64,000 nt of DNA from Tachypleus tridentatus (Eukaryota; Arthropoda; Merostomata; Xiphosura; Limulidae). Shown piece after piece: positions 12,423-25,800 of the stretch. The stretch spans positions 42,318,035 to 42,382,034 of the forward strand of contig NC_134831.1 of NCBI RefSeq assembly GCF_004210375.1. Direction: 5' to 3'. Numbering within the stretch: position 1 is the first letter of the stretch; the number at the start of each line of letters is the position of its first letter. Both the position numbers and the translations under genes were made by a program. The notes beneath the pieces were generated by a model. It saw nothing but the letters and a program-made list of their open reading frames with translations. It ran no database searches and was not told where the DNA came from.

Positions 12423-13239
12423 TACACTGCTGGCCAAAATCTTAAGGCCAATGAACATAAAGAAAAAATATGCATTTTGCGTCGTTAGACTCAACCACTT
12501 ATTTGAGTAGAACTTCGAAAGATGAAAATAAGAAAAGGGAAAATAAAAATAAAAACCTTTTTAGCATTTAATAGGGAAAATGTAAACACTATGAAATTAG
12601 CCTAAATACCAACTGGTCAAAAGTTTAAGACCATACTGAAACGAAGCGTTAATCGGTAAAGACGTAACCAAATTTAGTCATTTGTGTTCAAGCATTAGCG
12701 TTGTCAGCATCTCCGACTGACATCTCCTGTGTTACATTGGGAAAAACATGACAAAGGTTAAAAAGTTGACAGAGTTTGAACGTGGCAGAATTGTCGAGCT
12801 GCAAAAGCAAAGTCTCTCTCAACGTGCCGTCGCTGGTGAGATTTGGCGTAGTAAAACTGCTGTTGCAAATTTCTTAAAAGACCCTGATGGATACGGAACG
12901 AGAAGTTCAAGTGATCAGTCCAAGAAATTTCGCCGGCGTTGAGCAGGAGAATTCGACGGGTTATACGGCAATACACCAGCCGATCGTCGAACCAGATTAA
13001 GACCCGTACAGACGAGAATACAGCTCAAGAACAATAAGACAGCATCTACTAGAGAAAGGCTTTAAAAACCGTAAACGTTTTCAAAGGCCACGCCTACTTC
13101 CACATCACGAAACAGCTTGGTTGAACTTTGCTAAGAAGTACCAAACATGGGACGTAGGAAAGTGGACAAAGGTTTTGTTCTCTGATGGTCCAGATGGCTT
13201 CCAACATTACAGCCACGATAAGGATATCCCACCGGAGTC
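12423..13239 (+). mobile_element. Tc1-like transposon, 5' part, interrupted by a SINE
   Basis: Begins with the terminal inverted repeat tacactgctggccaaaatc. ATG at 12748 opens a helix-turn-helix N terminus ([20 protein letters not shown], then [13 protein letters not shown]) that stops at 12942. Frameshifted downstream sequence continues the transposase to the first catalytic Asp region (KVLFSDG-like, about 13165-13185). The element ends abruptly where a family A SINE begins at 13240, and no right terminal repeat follows. Same family as the copy at 38606-39909. Confidence 0.85.
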
Positions 13240-13510
13240 ATTGTTTGTTTTTGAATTTCACACAAAGTTACACGACGACTATCTGTGCTAACCAGCCCTA
13301 AGTGTAAGATTAAAGGAAAGGCAGTTAGTAGTCATCATTACCCACTGCCAACTCTTAGGCTACTCTTTTACCAACGAATAGTGTGGTTGACAGTAACGTT
13401 ATAACGCCCCTACGACTGAAAGGGCGAACACGTTTGGTGTGACGGGCATTCGAACCCGCGACTCTAAGATTATGAGTCGAGTACCTTAACTACCTGGTCA
13501 TGCTGGGTCC
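13240..13510 (-). repeat. Family A SINE inserted at the broken end of the Tc1 copy
   Basis: Full-length reverse copy: tttgaatttcacacaaagtt at the left, B box complement attcgaacccgcgactct and head end ctggtcatgctgggtcc at the right. Confidence 0.9.
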
Positions 13511-13659
13511 ATGTGTATATGAATTATTTTGTCAAATTATATGGATATCATAAAGAAAAACTAAAACAGTAAGTTTTGAGTCATTGCATGAAATTTACGT
13601 AAGTATCCTTTCAGGACAGTTTCCATAGGAAATACGATAATATGGAATTAATACATTAG

Positions 13660-13775
13660 TGTTTGTATATAGTTAAACACAAAGCTACACAATAGGCTAT
13701 CTGTGCTCTGTCTGCCATGGGTATCAAAATCTGGTTTCTAGCATTGTAAGTTCATAGACATGCTACTGGGACCGA
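13660..13775 (-). repeat. Family B SINE
   Basis: acacaaagctacacaatagg, then ctgtctgccatgggtatcaa and catgctactgggaccg. Near complete in reverse. Confidence 0.7.
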
Positions 13776-15342
13776 ATTAGTGATTTATACTGTCTGTATT
13801 AAACCTAGCTATGTTGGCTCATTTCATAGAGGTCGTGTTTGCCTTTCATGGCAGCCTAGCAGCATATCCTTTGTGGTGATGTCATTGCATGATGGCAACA
13901 CCTTCAAATAACACTTTCAGGTGACATTATTGTCTCTACCCTATTCTCTATTGCCTGAAGTCAATATACCTGTAACGCTCCCTGGCGGTGTGTCATGAAA
14001 AATCTGGGATAACCATTTTTGTATTACTTTTGTTAAGACTTATCAAGTATTTCTGTTTTCATTTAAACACATATCTGTCCATGAACAAATTTATATCAGA
14101 ATTATAAATTTGCAAAACAGACTTCTGTGGACTTTCTATAACATTTATTTTGAAATGACTAAAACACTCGGTGGTATGGGGTAAAATAATATTTTTTAAT
14201 CAGTCTAATCTTCAGATTCGTAGATTAACTTAAAAGTTAGCTCAACAACCTTTGTTGGAGTTTCTAGAAGCTCTCAAAATAAAAGAATATACTTTGATTC
14301 AATTTTATATTTCTTTGAAACGCCTCAGTTGTTCAAATTACTTAAATAATGAGCTTTTATGTTTGTGAAAATAAACAAAATTTCTATTCCTAATTTTATA
14401 TCTCAATATAATTCGTTAAGATATTGTTTTTTAGCTACACTTTGGGATATTTGTACTTTTTTAATTTATTGTTATAAATCTGTAACCTTACTACTGACCC
14501 GTCGAGGGAAAAATCATTTTCTGGAAGCTTTTCTTTCACATCCTGGAAAGACTAATTTAAAATATAGGTCGGATCCTTTGTTTTCAAACACATAGGTTTC
14601 ACTTTTACATTTTTGTCTAATCTCTAATTTTTTTATTTTTTGTGAAAAATTCTTTGAAACAAATATTCTATAAACTGATATTAAAATATCTAAATCTATT
14701 TCTTATTAAGTTCTATACACATCTTAAATAAAAAGCCTTTCAGGATTAGAAATTATTCGTTTGAAATTATTTCGTATTCCATCAAGAACGTTTTTTCATA
14801 CTACAAGTCAAAAGTCAGTATACACATATGAAAAATATTACATAGATCGAGTTTGGCATTTATTAATTTGAATTACCTTGTAATATTCGTTTCACATGTG
14901 TTTCAGCTATGCCATTGTGTTTATTGTGTTTATAAGAAAGAATGGTAGAGTTTAGTTTATGAAGATGACATGCTAAACGTAAGCGTTTAGAAAGAAAGAG
15001 GCTACTAGTGAGGCCTACGGAAACTTAAAAATGGTTGAATATTCTTATCCAACGTTACATTTAGGTCAGAATGCGTATGGTCTCGTGCTAAAAAATTCCA
15101 ATGCATTAAACTGTAATGCAGTGGATGGTAACTGTGTAAGTAATGCATTAATTGTTTTAACTAAAACGTAATGTAGAAAGCAATGGAAATTTGGAATTGT
15201 GTTAAGGAACTGGATATTAGTTGTTATCTAAGCCATGAACTAGAAAATGTAAATCCTTAAAAGTGCAGTTAGTAATTTTGATATTGCATACTAAACAAAT
15301 ATTATATATGTTGCTAGTTCATAAAGGCTTATACCACATTTC
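13776..15342. other. Gene-free stretch
   Basis: AT-rich, no recognised gene or repeat. A short frame at 14359-14595 has no recognisable domain. Confidence 0.4.
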
Positions 15343-15560
15343 TTAGAGAGCTTGACTCGTAGTATGAGGATTGAGGGTTCGAATCCCGTTCTTCCAAATA
15401 CGCTCGCTCTCACTAATCATTGGTAAAAGAATAGCCACAGTTTGCAGTGAAAGATGATGGCTAGCTGTCTTCTGGCTACTCTTTTATTGCTAAATTAGGA
15501 ACGTCCAGTGCAGGTAGTCCTCGTGAGACTTTGCGCGAAATTCAATTCAAAGCCATTCAT
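15343..15560 (+). repeat. Family A SINE, old and diverged
   Basis: tRNA-like cttgactcgtagtatgagga then B box gggttcgaatcccg; body and tail (gactttgcgcgaaattcaat) recognisable but internally shortened. Confidence 0.7.
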
Positions 15561-16035
15561 TGTTTTTCATGGAAATCTTCCTGAGTTGGTGGCTGTGTGA
15601 AAACGTCATGACTCCATTTTTGATACTTAGAGAATCACTATTTATAACAAGTAAATATTTCTGCTGTTATATACCGATTGTTGCATTTCTTCAAAACCGT
15701 ATGATGATGTTCTTTTACATGTGATCTAGTCTAGTTTGTTTCTATAACAAACTTCTTGAAGCGGTTCGTCATTAAAATAGTTAGACAATCACTCCAGTGA
15801 TATTTATTTCAGCCTTAAGTAACCGGCAAATAGAAGAAAACAAAGATTTAAAAGATATGAATTCGATTAATAATTTTCACATACTGATGAATAAAAAAAC
15901 AAAGAACTAAAAATATATAATTTAAAATCAGAAAAAGTTTCATACTAGAAAACTAGATTTGAATAAAGATATTTATTTGCCCACACCATCACGTTGTTAT
16001 GTGACTGTAAATTCCATTTTTCTTGGTAAAATACA

Positions 16036-16158
16036 GCCTATGAGTTTGCAGTGGGTGGTGTTGATTAGTTGCTCTTCCTCTATCTGTCACTACTAAATTA
16101 GGAAGGGCTAGGGCTAGTTGCCTTTGAGTAACTTTGTATGAAATGTAAAACAAACCAA
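16036..16158 (+). repeat. Family A SINE, 3' fragment
   Basis: gtttgcagtgggtggtgttg, then cactactaaattaggaaggg and aactttgtatgaaatgtaaa. Head missing. Confidence 0.6.
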
Positions 16159-16249
16159 TCACTGAGTAATATCTTTAAACCCGATTCAGAAAGTCGGTGA
16201 TAAACTCACTGGTTACTCAGAGATAGGTCTAAAGGGGTAGCTAGTATTG

Positions 16250-16497
16250 TCTGACCATTAGGTCTTTCGAATCGCAATATTTGAGGCTGAATCTCATCGT
16301 TGAACATGTTCACCCTTTTCAGCCTTGAGGACATTATAATTTGATGGTCAATCTCACTGTTCAATAGCAAAGAGTAGCCAAAGAGATGACAATGATTGGC
16401 GTTAACTAGCTACTTTTTCTCTGGTCTATCACTTCAATCTTAGGAACAGCGAGCATAGATAGTCCTTGAGTAGCTTTATAAAAAGTTCAACAAACAA
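16250..16497 (+). repeat. Family A SINE, diverged
   Basis: Recognisable blocks: ttcacccttttcagcctt, ttgatggtcaatctcactgt, aagagtagccaaagag and tccttgagtagctttataaa. Lies just upstream of the first recognised NOS exon. Confidence 0.55.
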
Positions 16498-16752
16498 AGA
16501 AAATTTACTATGCATTTGTGAGCGAAAAAGTTAAAAAATATTGTGGTAAAAAGACAATAATTACAAAAACATAGAGCCACTGTATATTAACTTCACACGT
16601 ACGCGTATTGAAAATAAAGATCAGAGTGGTGTTACAAAATTTGTTGATAAATTTAGTTTCTTATCAATTAACGTATTAATTTTTTATCTCATATGTTCTC
16701 ACAACATTCTTTATATTCGTAATTTTGTCACACACCCATTTTTTGTGTTTAG

Positions 16753-16879
16753 TTCAGTGGCCGAAGAACAGGGAAAGAGACCAAACAAGATGCATCCTTC
16801 AGGGGAGAAACCCGTGTGTCTGCGTAACATCTCGACAGGCCACGTGTCAGTTGACAGTATCCATTTATCAGCAACAGAG
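16753..16879 (+). CDS. NOS: NOS exon 1 (first recognised coding exon; ATG at 16790)
   Basis: Acceptor-like tttgtgtttag ends at 16752 and donor gtacat starts at 16880. From ATG 16790 it gives 30 residues ending [17 protein letters not shown], matching the N-terminal hook before the zinc cysteines of NOS. The frame is open upstream to the acceptor (SVAEEQGKRPNK), so 16753-16789 is either 5' UTR or coding sequence continuing from an unseen exon. Ends in phase 0. Confidence 0.8.
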
Positions 16880-19800
16880 GTACATGTTATTTATAAAAAT
16901 AAAGCTCTCTTTGTAATACCCATTTAAGTCTCTTGTCTTGTTTTTTATCCATCTAGATTAGTCAAACATTATGGATATTTGGGTATTCAAGGCAAAAAAA
17001 AGATACAACGAACATTAGATGGCCAACATTGCGTCAGTCTTTCAAGTCTTAGTATAAATTAAAGATTGTACGAGCAAGGAAATTAGACAACAGGGAGATA
17101 TGGATAGTAGGAAACTCATAGCAACTGATAACTATTAGTGTCAGCATACAATTACCATGGTTACTGGGAATAGTTTAAATACAACGAATTATAGACACTA
17201 TAATACTCAGAACTATTGGTACTCAAAATAACTAAAGGATGTTGGTAGTAGAACACTGTGAGTATCTAGAAACTGTGGTTACTAGGTACAAAGGTACTGA
17301 GAGAAACTAACAGTGATGGATACTAAAACATTGAGTGTGCTTAATAACTTTGGATGCTAGAATTATAATGGTAGTTACTATGTTTGGATATTATAACATT
17401 AAATACAAGCAATCTGTGTGTTTAAACTGTCCTTAGAAAATGTGAGAAGCGAAGATGCTTTGAGGTTCTAATAAATGCTAAAAGTCGCTGTGCTACAGTT
17501 TTAAACAGTAAATTCAGTAGAGATTTCCAGTTCTAAACGTTTTACAAATCTTTTCATTTAACTAGGAAATGTTCTGTATAAGTTAAAAGAAAATTATTAT
17601 ATCCATCAAATGTTATGGAGTGAGTTTTATAGGTAGAATGGACACAATTAGAACTTTTTTGTGTCTTTCTTTTCTCAGTCGATGCCTTGTAATACTTCTA
17701 CGTGTATGGGATCATTGATGGCAACGCACTCTACCAAAGAGTCTGGCTCACCACGTTCAAAAGAAGAAATACTTAAACACGCAAAACAGTTTCTTGACCA
17801 GTATTATAGGAGTATTAAAAGGTATATTGATTGTTGAAGAATGGCGTACAACACCATGACTATCTACAGTAGAGCATTTTATGACAAGTTATACAGACTT
17901 TCCTAAAAATTATTAAGTCGTGTAAGTAGCAAATTAATATTTAGGTATTGAATAATACATTTATTCAAGACCTAAAACGATTCCGTTGTTTCGCTCGTTT
18001 CACCCTTTAATTCTTTTTTCAGGTTTAAGTCTCGTGTTCACGAAGAGCGATGGAGTGAAGTTTTAGTCGAAACTGAGGGGCGTGGCACGTATGAGCTTCG
18101 AGAAACAGAGTTGTTCTATGGAGCTAAATTAGCTTGGCGAAACGCTCCTCGTTGTATAGGACGAATTCAGTGGTCCAAGTTACAGGTTAAGAATGTTCAC
18201 CAATATCAAAGTTTTTGTTGCGACAAAACTTTGGTGAAAACGACCTTTTTTATTTGTGTCAAATCATTCTTTTAATTGTGAAAACTTTGGAAATTTAAAA
18301 TGTGAAGACAGCTGTAATTAGTTTTGTGTGTTGGATTTTTAAGGTTTTTGTTGAGAGTACTTGAGGCTTTGGATGTACGAGTGTCCATCCTCCATATAAG
18401 TCTGCAAGGACTCTTTCTCTCAAACCTCCTCGAACTGATTACCCAACACTATTTGAAATAATCGTATCTAAATATCGTGTTGGCAACAAATAAAAACTAA
18501 TTTATAAATATCTGAATGTCATGTTGATTACAGATCAAAAATAACTTTTATCTATCTAAATGTCGTGACAGCTATGTAACAAAACTAACTTCTAAATGTC
18601 TAAATATCGTGTTAATTATAAGTCAAAACTAACTTTTATGTGTCTCAATGCCATGTTGGCTACAAATCAAAACTACTTTCTGTAGCTGTATTTAAATATC
18701 ATGTTGATTGTAAAATAAAACTAACCTGTTTATCTAAATGGCTTGTTGATTATAAATCAAACTAATTTTTATATATCTAAATATTGCACTGATTATAAAA
18801 AACCCTATATTCTAAATGTTGTGATGGTTATAAATCAAAACTAATTTCTGTTTGCTTAAATATCGTGTTGGCTGTAATTCAAAACTGTTTTTTTTTATTA
18901 AAAGCTATATTATGTTAATATGGAACATTGGACAGTGAGAATACACTATAGCTGATTATGTTAATATATATATCATAGCATGACACTGAATGTTTTAAAA
19001 GATACAGAAGGATCGTACCCCATATTCAACACTGTTTAGTTGTGTTATAGCTAGGGAAAGTGAAATAGAACTACTGATAACCTAACTCCAACTACATCAG
19101 GTTTTCATTTCTTGTTTTCTCCCATAATTTCCTTTTCCCCTTTCCTTCAAAAAAAGGCTAAAAAAATTGTTTTCCATACCCTTTTCTTTATGGACACCAC
19201 TAAAAACATGGTCATGACAACAGGGAAAAGTAGGGGATGTTTTCCTTTTTTGGGGGGGAGGGGAGGAAATCTTATCGTTTATCATTATTATAGAATTGTG
19301 AACATATCCATAAGAACATAAAGAAGTCATTTATATAGATAATACATCCTAAGCTCAGTTCTATTTGTCAAATAGAACCAGTTCAAAGCCTTAGTTAGGA
19401 AAAGGATCCCATACTAGATGCCGCCATCTTGACTGACGTTCTGTGTCAAATTCAATATCTATTTAAATGAAAATGAAACATCGTTCACAATCAGGATCTC
19501 AACTCAGGCCATTTATAAGCAAGAAAAATGTACTACCAACTGCGATAAAATTTATCCCACCAATAACTGTTAGTGAGGCTCTTTTGTAACAACTCAAATT
19601 ATTACATTCTTTCCCTCTCATAAACAAGGCTCGTCCTTGAGGCTTATCTCAGTGTCCTGGGATGACCACTTGTCGGATGTTAATCTTTCTAGAGATAATT
19701 TTAAATTTGTTTATTAGTCCTTTGGTTTAGGTACGAACTTGAGACCTATTTCATGTTAGACGAGTGTTCTACCAAATGAAATAGAGACACTATTTCATTA

Positions 19801-22800
19801 TATAGAGACAGAAGGGAGCCTATATTTTTTGAATAAATAAATATTTCCGAGTAACTTTGTATATGCCGTATTTTAAAAAAGTGTAACTAAATTTGTACTG
19901 CTACTGTATATAACTTATAGTCACCCTTGAAAGATACTTTTTTATTGCTTCTTTATATAACTTACAGCATCCCTTAAAGGAGACATATTTTGTACTGCTA
20001 CTGTGTGTAGCTTGCAGTCACTCTTGAAGGAGACTTTTTTGTATTGTTACTGTATATAAATTACAGCCACCCTTGAAGGAGACATCTTTTTGTATATTAA
20101 ATGTGACAACAAAACTGAACATTTTCTATCAAATAAAATACAGTAATGTTAGTAAGCTTTAGAGTATCTTAATTAGTAATTTCCGGACAACCTATGTTTT
20201 AGTTCACTAATACGAAGTTCCATAAAATATATATTTAAGTCTGTCTTACATTTTCTGTTTGAGAAAGTGGATTAGTGGCTGTGGGGTTCCTTGAAACAAT
20301 GCCAGAAAGACGGAATTAAGCTTTACTATGTTTTCACAGATAAATATTATGCAAAAATTATATCTTGAGAGGGCAAATTTCTTTCTTCGTATCATAATCT
20401 TAAGTACACAAACAAACCTTCTTTGAGAGATTCATAAGCAGTTTTATTTCTCGTTTACAGGTGTTTGACGCCCGATATGTTACAACAGCAGAAGAAATGT
20501 TTGAGGCTCTCTGTAATCACATCAAATATGGAACCAACAAAGGCAACATCAGGTAAACCTTTACAAAGCGTTAACGTATGAAACTGGAATTCTAAAATAG
20601 ATTAAAAGGACAAGGTTCAAATAGTTGTTTGTGTGAAGGACAATGTAATGAAACAATAAGTACATAACGCACGTATGACTTTCTGCGGTAATTATGGTGT
20701 AACGGTCTAAAAAAAACTCTCCGCTAAAATTTCTTAAACTGTAACAACACATGTAAAATAGTTTAGCACTTATTAAAAACACAATTAATAAACATTTGTC
20801 TGGCCAGTATTTAATTCTAATGTTAATGAACAATAAAACATAAATAAAAATATTATTTTAAATAATAGAATCAGGAGAGGGCCCGACATGGCCAAGCGTG
20901 TTAAGGCGTGCGACTCGTAATCTGAGGGTCGCGGGTTCGCATCCCCGTCGCGCCAAACATATTCAATCTTTCAGCCGTGGGGGCGTTATAATGTGACGGT
21001 CAATCCCATTATTCGTTGGTAAAAGAGTAGCCCAAGAGTTGGCGGTGGGTGGTGATGACTAGCTGCCTTCCCTCTAGTCTTACACAACTAAATTAGGGAC
21101 GGCTAGCACAGATAGCCCTCGAGTAGGTTTGTGCGAAATTCAAAAACAAACAAACAAGAATCAGGGGAAAGAGCCAGAAAAAAAGAATAAAACATAATCC
21201 TTCTTTCCCCATAAAGAAGAAAACATAAATAATATAATATTCCTAAATCACTTTTATTTATTAATAAAAATATCGAGTGAAAAACAACAATAATTCTCTA
21301 ACTATATCGTTCACTGTCTCATGACTCAGTTTATGAAGCTTATGGGGAGAGTACAGATAGCCCACTGTGTAGCTTTTTACTTGATTACAAACAAACAAAC
21401 TTTTTGCTAGATTGATAATATCTATACGTTACCGCTAGGGGTGTGGTGTCAGTTTCATAATGCATACATGTATACTCAAAACAAACGTGGTCGACTAGAA
21501 GATGAGTTACCGTTTTAGTGTGACTAAAAATTCATAAATAAAGTAAACCATAACCACAAAAATAATTTGCTATCTCACAAGGATTTTCCCGCTTTTCTTT
21601 GCATGATATTTTAAAATCTTCAGTCATTAAGTAGGAACATTGTGCTAATTCACTAAGATTTTACTACTAAAGTGATATAACGAGAAAACAATAGGAGGGT
21701 GGCGAGTTTTCACCATTTTTAAACCCTTTAATTTAGAATCTTTGTTATTTCTGTCAACTATACCTTCTGTCATCTTCCTTGCAATGACCTCCAGATCTGC
21801 GATAACAATATTTCCACAACGGAAAGACAGTCAACATGATTTCCGGATATGGAACAAGCAGCTGATTCAGTACGCAGGCTACAGAAAACCATATAACTCC
21901 ATCGTAGGGGATCCGGCAAATGTGGACTTTACTGAGGTGGGTGGGAAAGTGGCGTTAACCTTCATAACTTTTGCGGACAAAAACTCAATTACGGGTCAAT
22001 AACAAACTTATTTCAGTATATAGAAATGACTTTATTACACTTTTTAAAGTATTGGACGAATTTGTTTCATTGGTCTTCCAAGCATAATAGATGTCGTTTT
22101 AGATTCCCTACTCACAAGCTCGTGTCGAAAAGCGTTAAAACTTTATACTGATGAAAGAATTTTATGAAGCAGGAAGGATATCTGGCGGCATGGTGGTGAT
22201 TCCTGTCAAACTGGTAAAGCGAAGAGACTCAAACACTAGAATCCCATTATTATTTTGTTTTTAAACAAATCTATACTCCCTAATTTTATGTTAGAAACAT
22301 CAATTCTGTAGCTGCTTTACATCAAAAGAAATAAATATTAAGATAATTTTTAGTCTTTTTTTTTCTCCTTTATAAGAAGACAAAACATATATTAGACCAA
22401 GGATAATTGAAAACAAACAAGATTTGGCTGGTAAGTATCGATCTAACTGTAGCATATAAATGAATAGTTTTTCGCCATTGTTTTTTTATAATTCTAACTG
22501 TGTATTGCTTTTCCCCATCACTTGGTTAAAAGTAAATCATAATATAAATGAATCGTCTGAACTTAGTGGTGGTATATCGGCATAGAGCCCCAAGTATGTA
22601 TCAATAATTTTCTATAACAGTTAGAGTTCAAATTCCACTTTTACTAAAGCCTTACTTTCTGGATAATTTTGAAATAATATACACTATTAAAACGTATTTT
22701 ATCTGTTATGGATTATACACATAATCATTGATAGAGTGGTAAAAGTGAGGACTAATTTTATCTTCCTTTTTGCATTATCAAAGTCAAATTTCTTAGATAG

Positions 22801-25800
22801 ACTTACGAAGTGTGTTTAGGTTTAACCATTGTGAAAGATAAAGATAATTTATTTTATAAAATAGTTTTATTGTACTATTTGATACATGTAATGAAAAACA
22901 TCTGACCATTTTAGTTTAAACATATATTAACATTTTTAAGCATAGAATATAATTGATAATCCTCAATAGCCGCTGCTGTTGAAGTTTTTTAGGCAGAATT
23001 AAAGTAAATTAATCTATAAGACCTTCCCTTCCTTTTCAGTAATTATATTTTTGTGCGCCAGCAATACCAAGCTTGGAGCGTGCGTATACTCGATTCGGTT
23101 TTATTACTCATTAGGATTTCTGCCAGCCTACCCTTAAATTGAAATTATTTTAGCCAGGATTAGAGTAAAGTAACCTATGAGACTTTGGGCAAGTATATAA
23201 ATCAAAAGAATTTGAAATATTGAACCCAAAACTGTAATCAGGTCTGAAATTGGTCGAGAGATGACGGAGCAACGAGCTAAAAGTTTGTACCAGAAAAACT
23301 CAGAGCCATTCTATGAGCTGTTATGCAGTGTCTAAAAATATTACAAGTCACCTTGTAGGATATGTGGACAATTACTTTACATGTACAAAATATTTAGTTG
23401 TATAAGCTACTCTCTCAAACAGTTGCAAAGTCAAAGAAGTGTGAAACTGCTCGTCAGAACATAGAGTATTGTCATTTGATCTAAAATATATTGCATGTAA
23501 AAAATAGGTAAGTTAGAATGAAAGTATAAGCCATATAAAGGGTGGATTCAGAAAAAAAAGAGTCAAATTTATATGAAAGGCAAGCAAATACTATATCACT
23601 CCATCACATACACACACAAGGTAAAAGTGTCCCTCTATATTATCCTGCCGTATACAAACCTGAGGCAAAGTGTTCTTTGTAATCATTCTGTGATATAAAA
23701 AACTGTAGACATAAGTGTTCATGTATATTATTTTATTAAAGTGCCCTTGGTGATATAAAAATCAAAGATATAAGTGTCGCCTATATCATTCTGTCGTATA
23801 CAAACATGAGATAAAAGTATCACTTGGTGTGATTCTGCGATGTAATATTCTAAAACAAAGTGTCCGTCCTTATAATTCTGTGGTAAAGAAACCTGAGAAA
23901 AAGTGTCCATTTATATCATTCTGTGGTAAACAATCCTGAGAAAAAGTGTTCTTTTGTGCCATTCTGCGGTAAACAAGTCTAATACAAAGTGTCACTCTGT
24001 AGCGTTCTGCAATAAACAAATCTAATACAAAGTTTCCCAACAGCATTCTGCAGTAAAAAAACCTGAGAAAAAGTGTTCTTCCATACCACTCTGCAGTAAG
24101 CAAACCTAATACAAAAAGTGTCCCTGTATAACATTCTAAGGTAAACAAACCTTATGCAGAGTGTTCTTCTATATCACTCTGCAGTAAACAAACCTTATAC
24201 AAAGTGTTCTTTCTATCTTTCTGTCCTAAAAAACAAAGTGTTTGATAGATGAGTTCATAATCATAACTTCACGTTTCCATTACAGCTTTGTCAGAAGCTG
24301 GGATGGACAGGAAAAGGCGGGAAGTGGGACGTTCTACCACTAGTTCTGTCTGCAAACGGACGAGATCCTAAGTTTTTTGAGATTCCTGAAGAACTGATTC
24401 TTCGGGTACCATTATCTCATCCAAGGTATAAATTATCTTCTGTAACAATCATTACAGAAGAATGTTCAGTGTATAGTCTCATTAAAAATAATAACAATAC
24501 GAATTAATGGATCAATAAAGATAAGACCTAGTGTAAACTAATGAATCGTTAAAATCTGTACGATTTTCTTATAGCAAAGCCCAATCTCGGGGTATCTGCT
24601 GTGTCTACCGCGGGAAAACGAACCCCTTATTTTAGGCTTGTAAATCCGTAGACCTACTGCTATATCAACGGGGTACGACTCGCTAACCATAATAACTATT
24701 GTAGTTTGTCGAGTCGATAAAGATAAAACCTTATCTAAACCAATGACTTGCTAAAGATAATAACTATTGTAAATTAACGAGTCAATAAAGATAAAACTTA
24801 GTGTAAACCAGTGACTCATTAAAGTAATAACTATTGTAAATTAACAAGTTGATAAAAATAAAACTAATCTAAACCAGCGACTCACTAAATATAATAACTA
24901 GTATGAATCACTGAAACAATAAAGGGATGACAACTAGGGTCATAGTACTAACGGAGCACATTGGAGCATTGCTTTGACACAAACATTTCAAAACTAAAAG
25001 TATTTATTTTTAGATATACATGGCTGTTTCCGTTTAAATTTAATATGATAATTATTATTTATGTCGTGCGAGTGTTAAATTTAGTTACTTTCAGAAGCAA
25101 CGACTCATCGCATGTTTCTTTATATAACTGTTTACGAATTATATTTTGTGTACATTAACAGTTATGAATTTATGATCATTATATTATTGTTTCATGTTAC
25201 TAAAGCCTTCGTCTTGGCACAGCCAGGTGGATATGGCGATCCACTCGTAATTCGAGGGTCGCGGGTTTGAAATCCCGTTACATCAAACATACTCGCCCTT
25301 TCACCCGTGGGGCCGTTATATGTAACGGTCAATCCCATTATTCGTTAGTAAAAGAGTAGTCCAAGAGTTGGCAACGGGTAATGATAACTAGCTGCCTTCC
25401 CTCTAGTTTTACACCACTAAATTAGGGATGACTAGCGCAGATTGCCCTCGTGTAGCTTTGCGCGAAAATTCGAAATAAAAAAAAAAAACTTCTGAGTTTT
25501 AATGGTTGTTTGAATGATTTTTATCGTATCATAATATATAGTAGTGTGTGGAACGTTCTAGGCTACTGTCGAAGATTAAATACGAGTCGAAACTTTAGCT
25601 TGATAGATCTAGGCTACAGATTAAGCGATAAAGAGAGTATAGTGGCGATTTTCCTAGTGAAATTATCTCAGTTTCTATAGCAATAACAGACCAGAAAATA
25701 ATAATTTTTTTATTAAATTGTGTTTTAAAGTAACTAAACCTGTCTGTGTAGAATTTGACAATAAAAAGACGAATATTTAAAGCTCTGAATACAATTGTGA

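Noticed and set aside
20879-20960. Possible tRNA gene (A and B boxes, tRNA-like 5' end)
   Set aside because: Continuous with a SINE body, with ~20 similar copies in the window, so it is a SINE head and not a tRNA gene. The same applies to other B boxes.
23728-24148. Minus-strand frames with repeated YCRM/FIAE-like motifs
   Set aside because: They follow the ~55-bp tandem repeat and are repeat artefacts.
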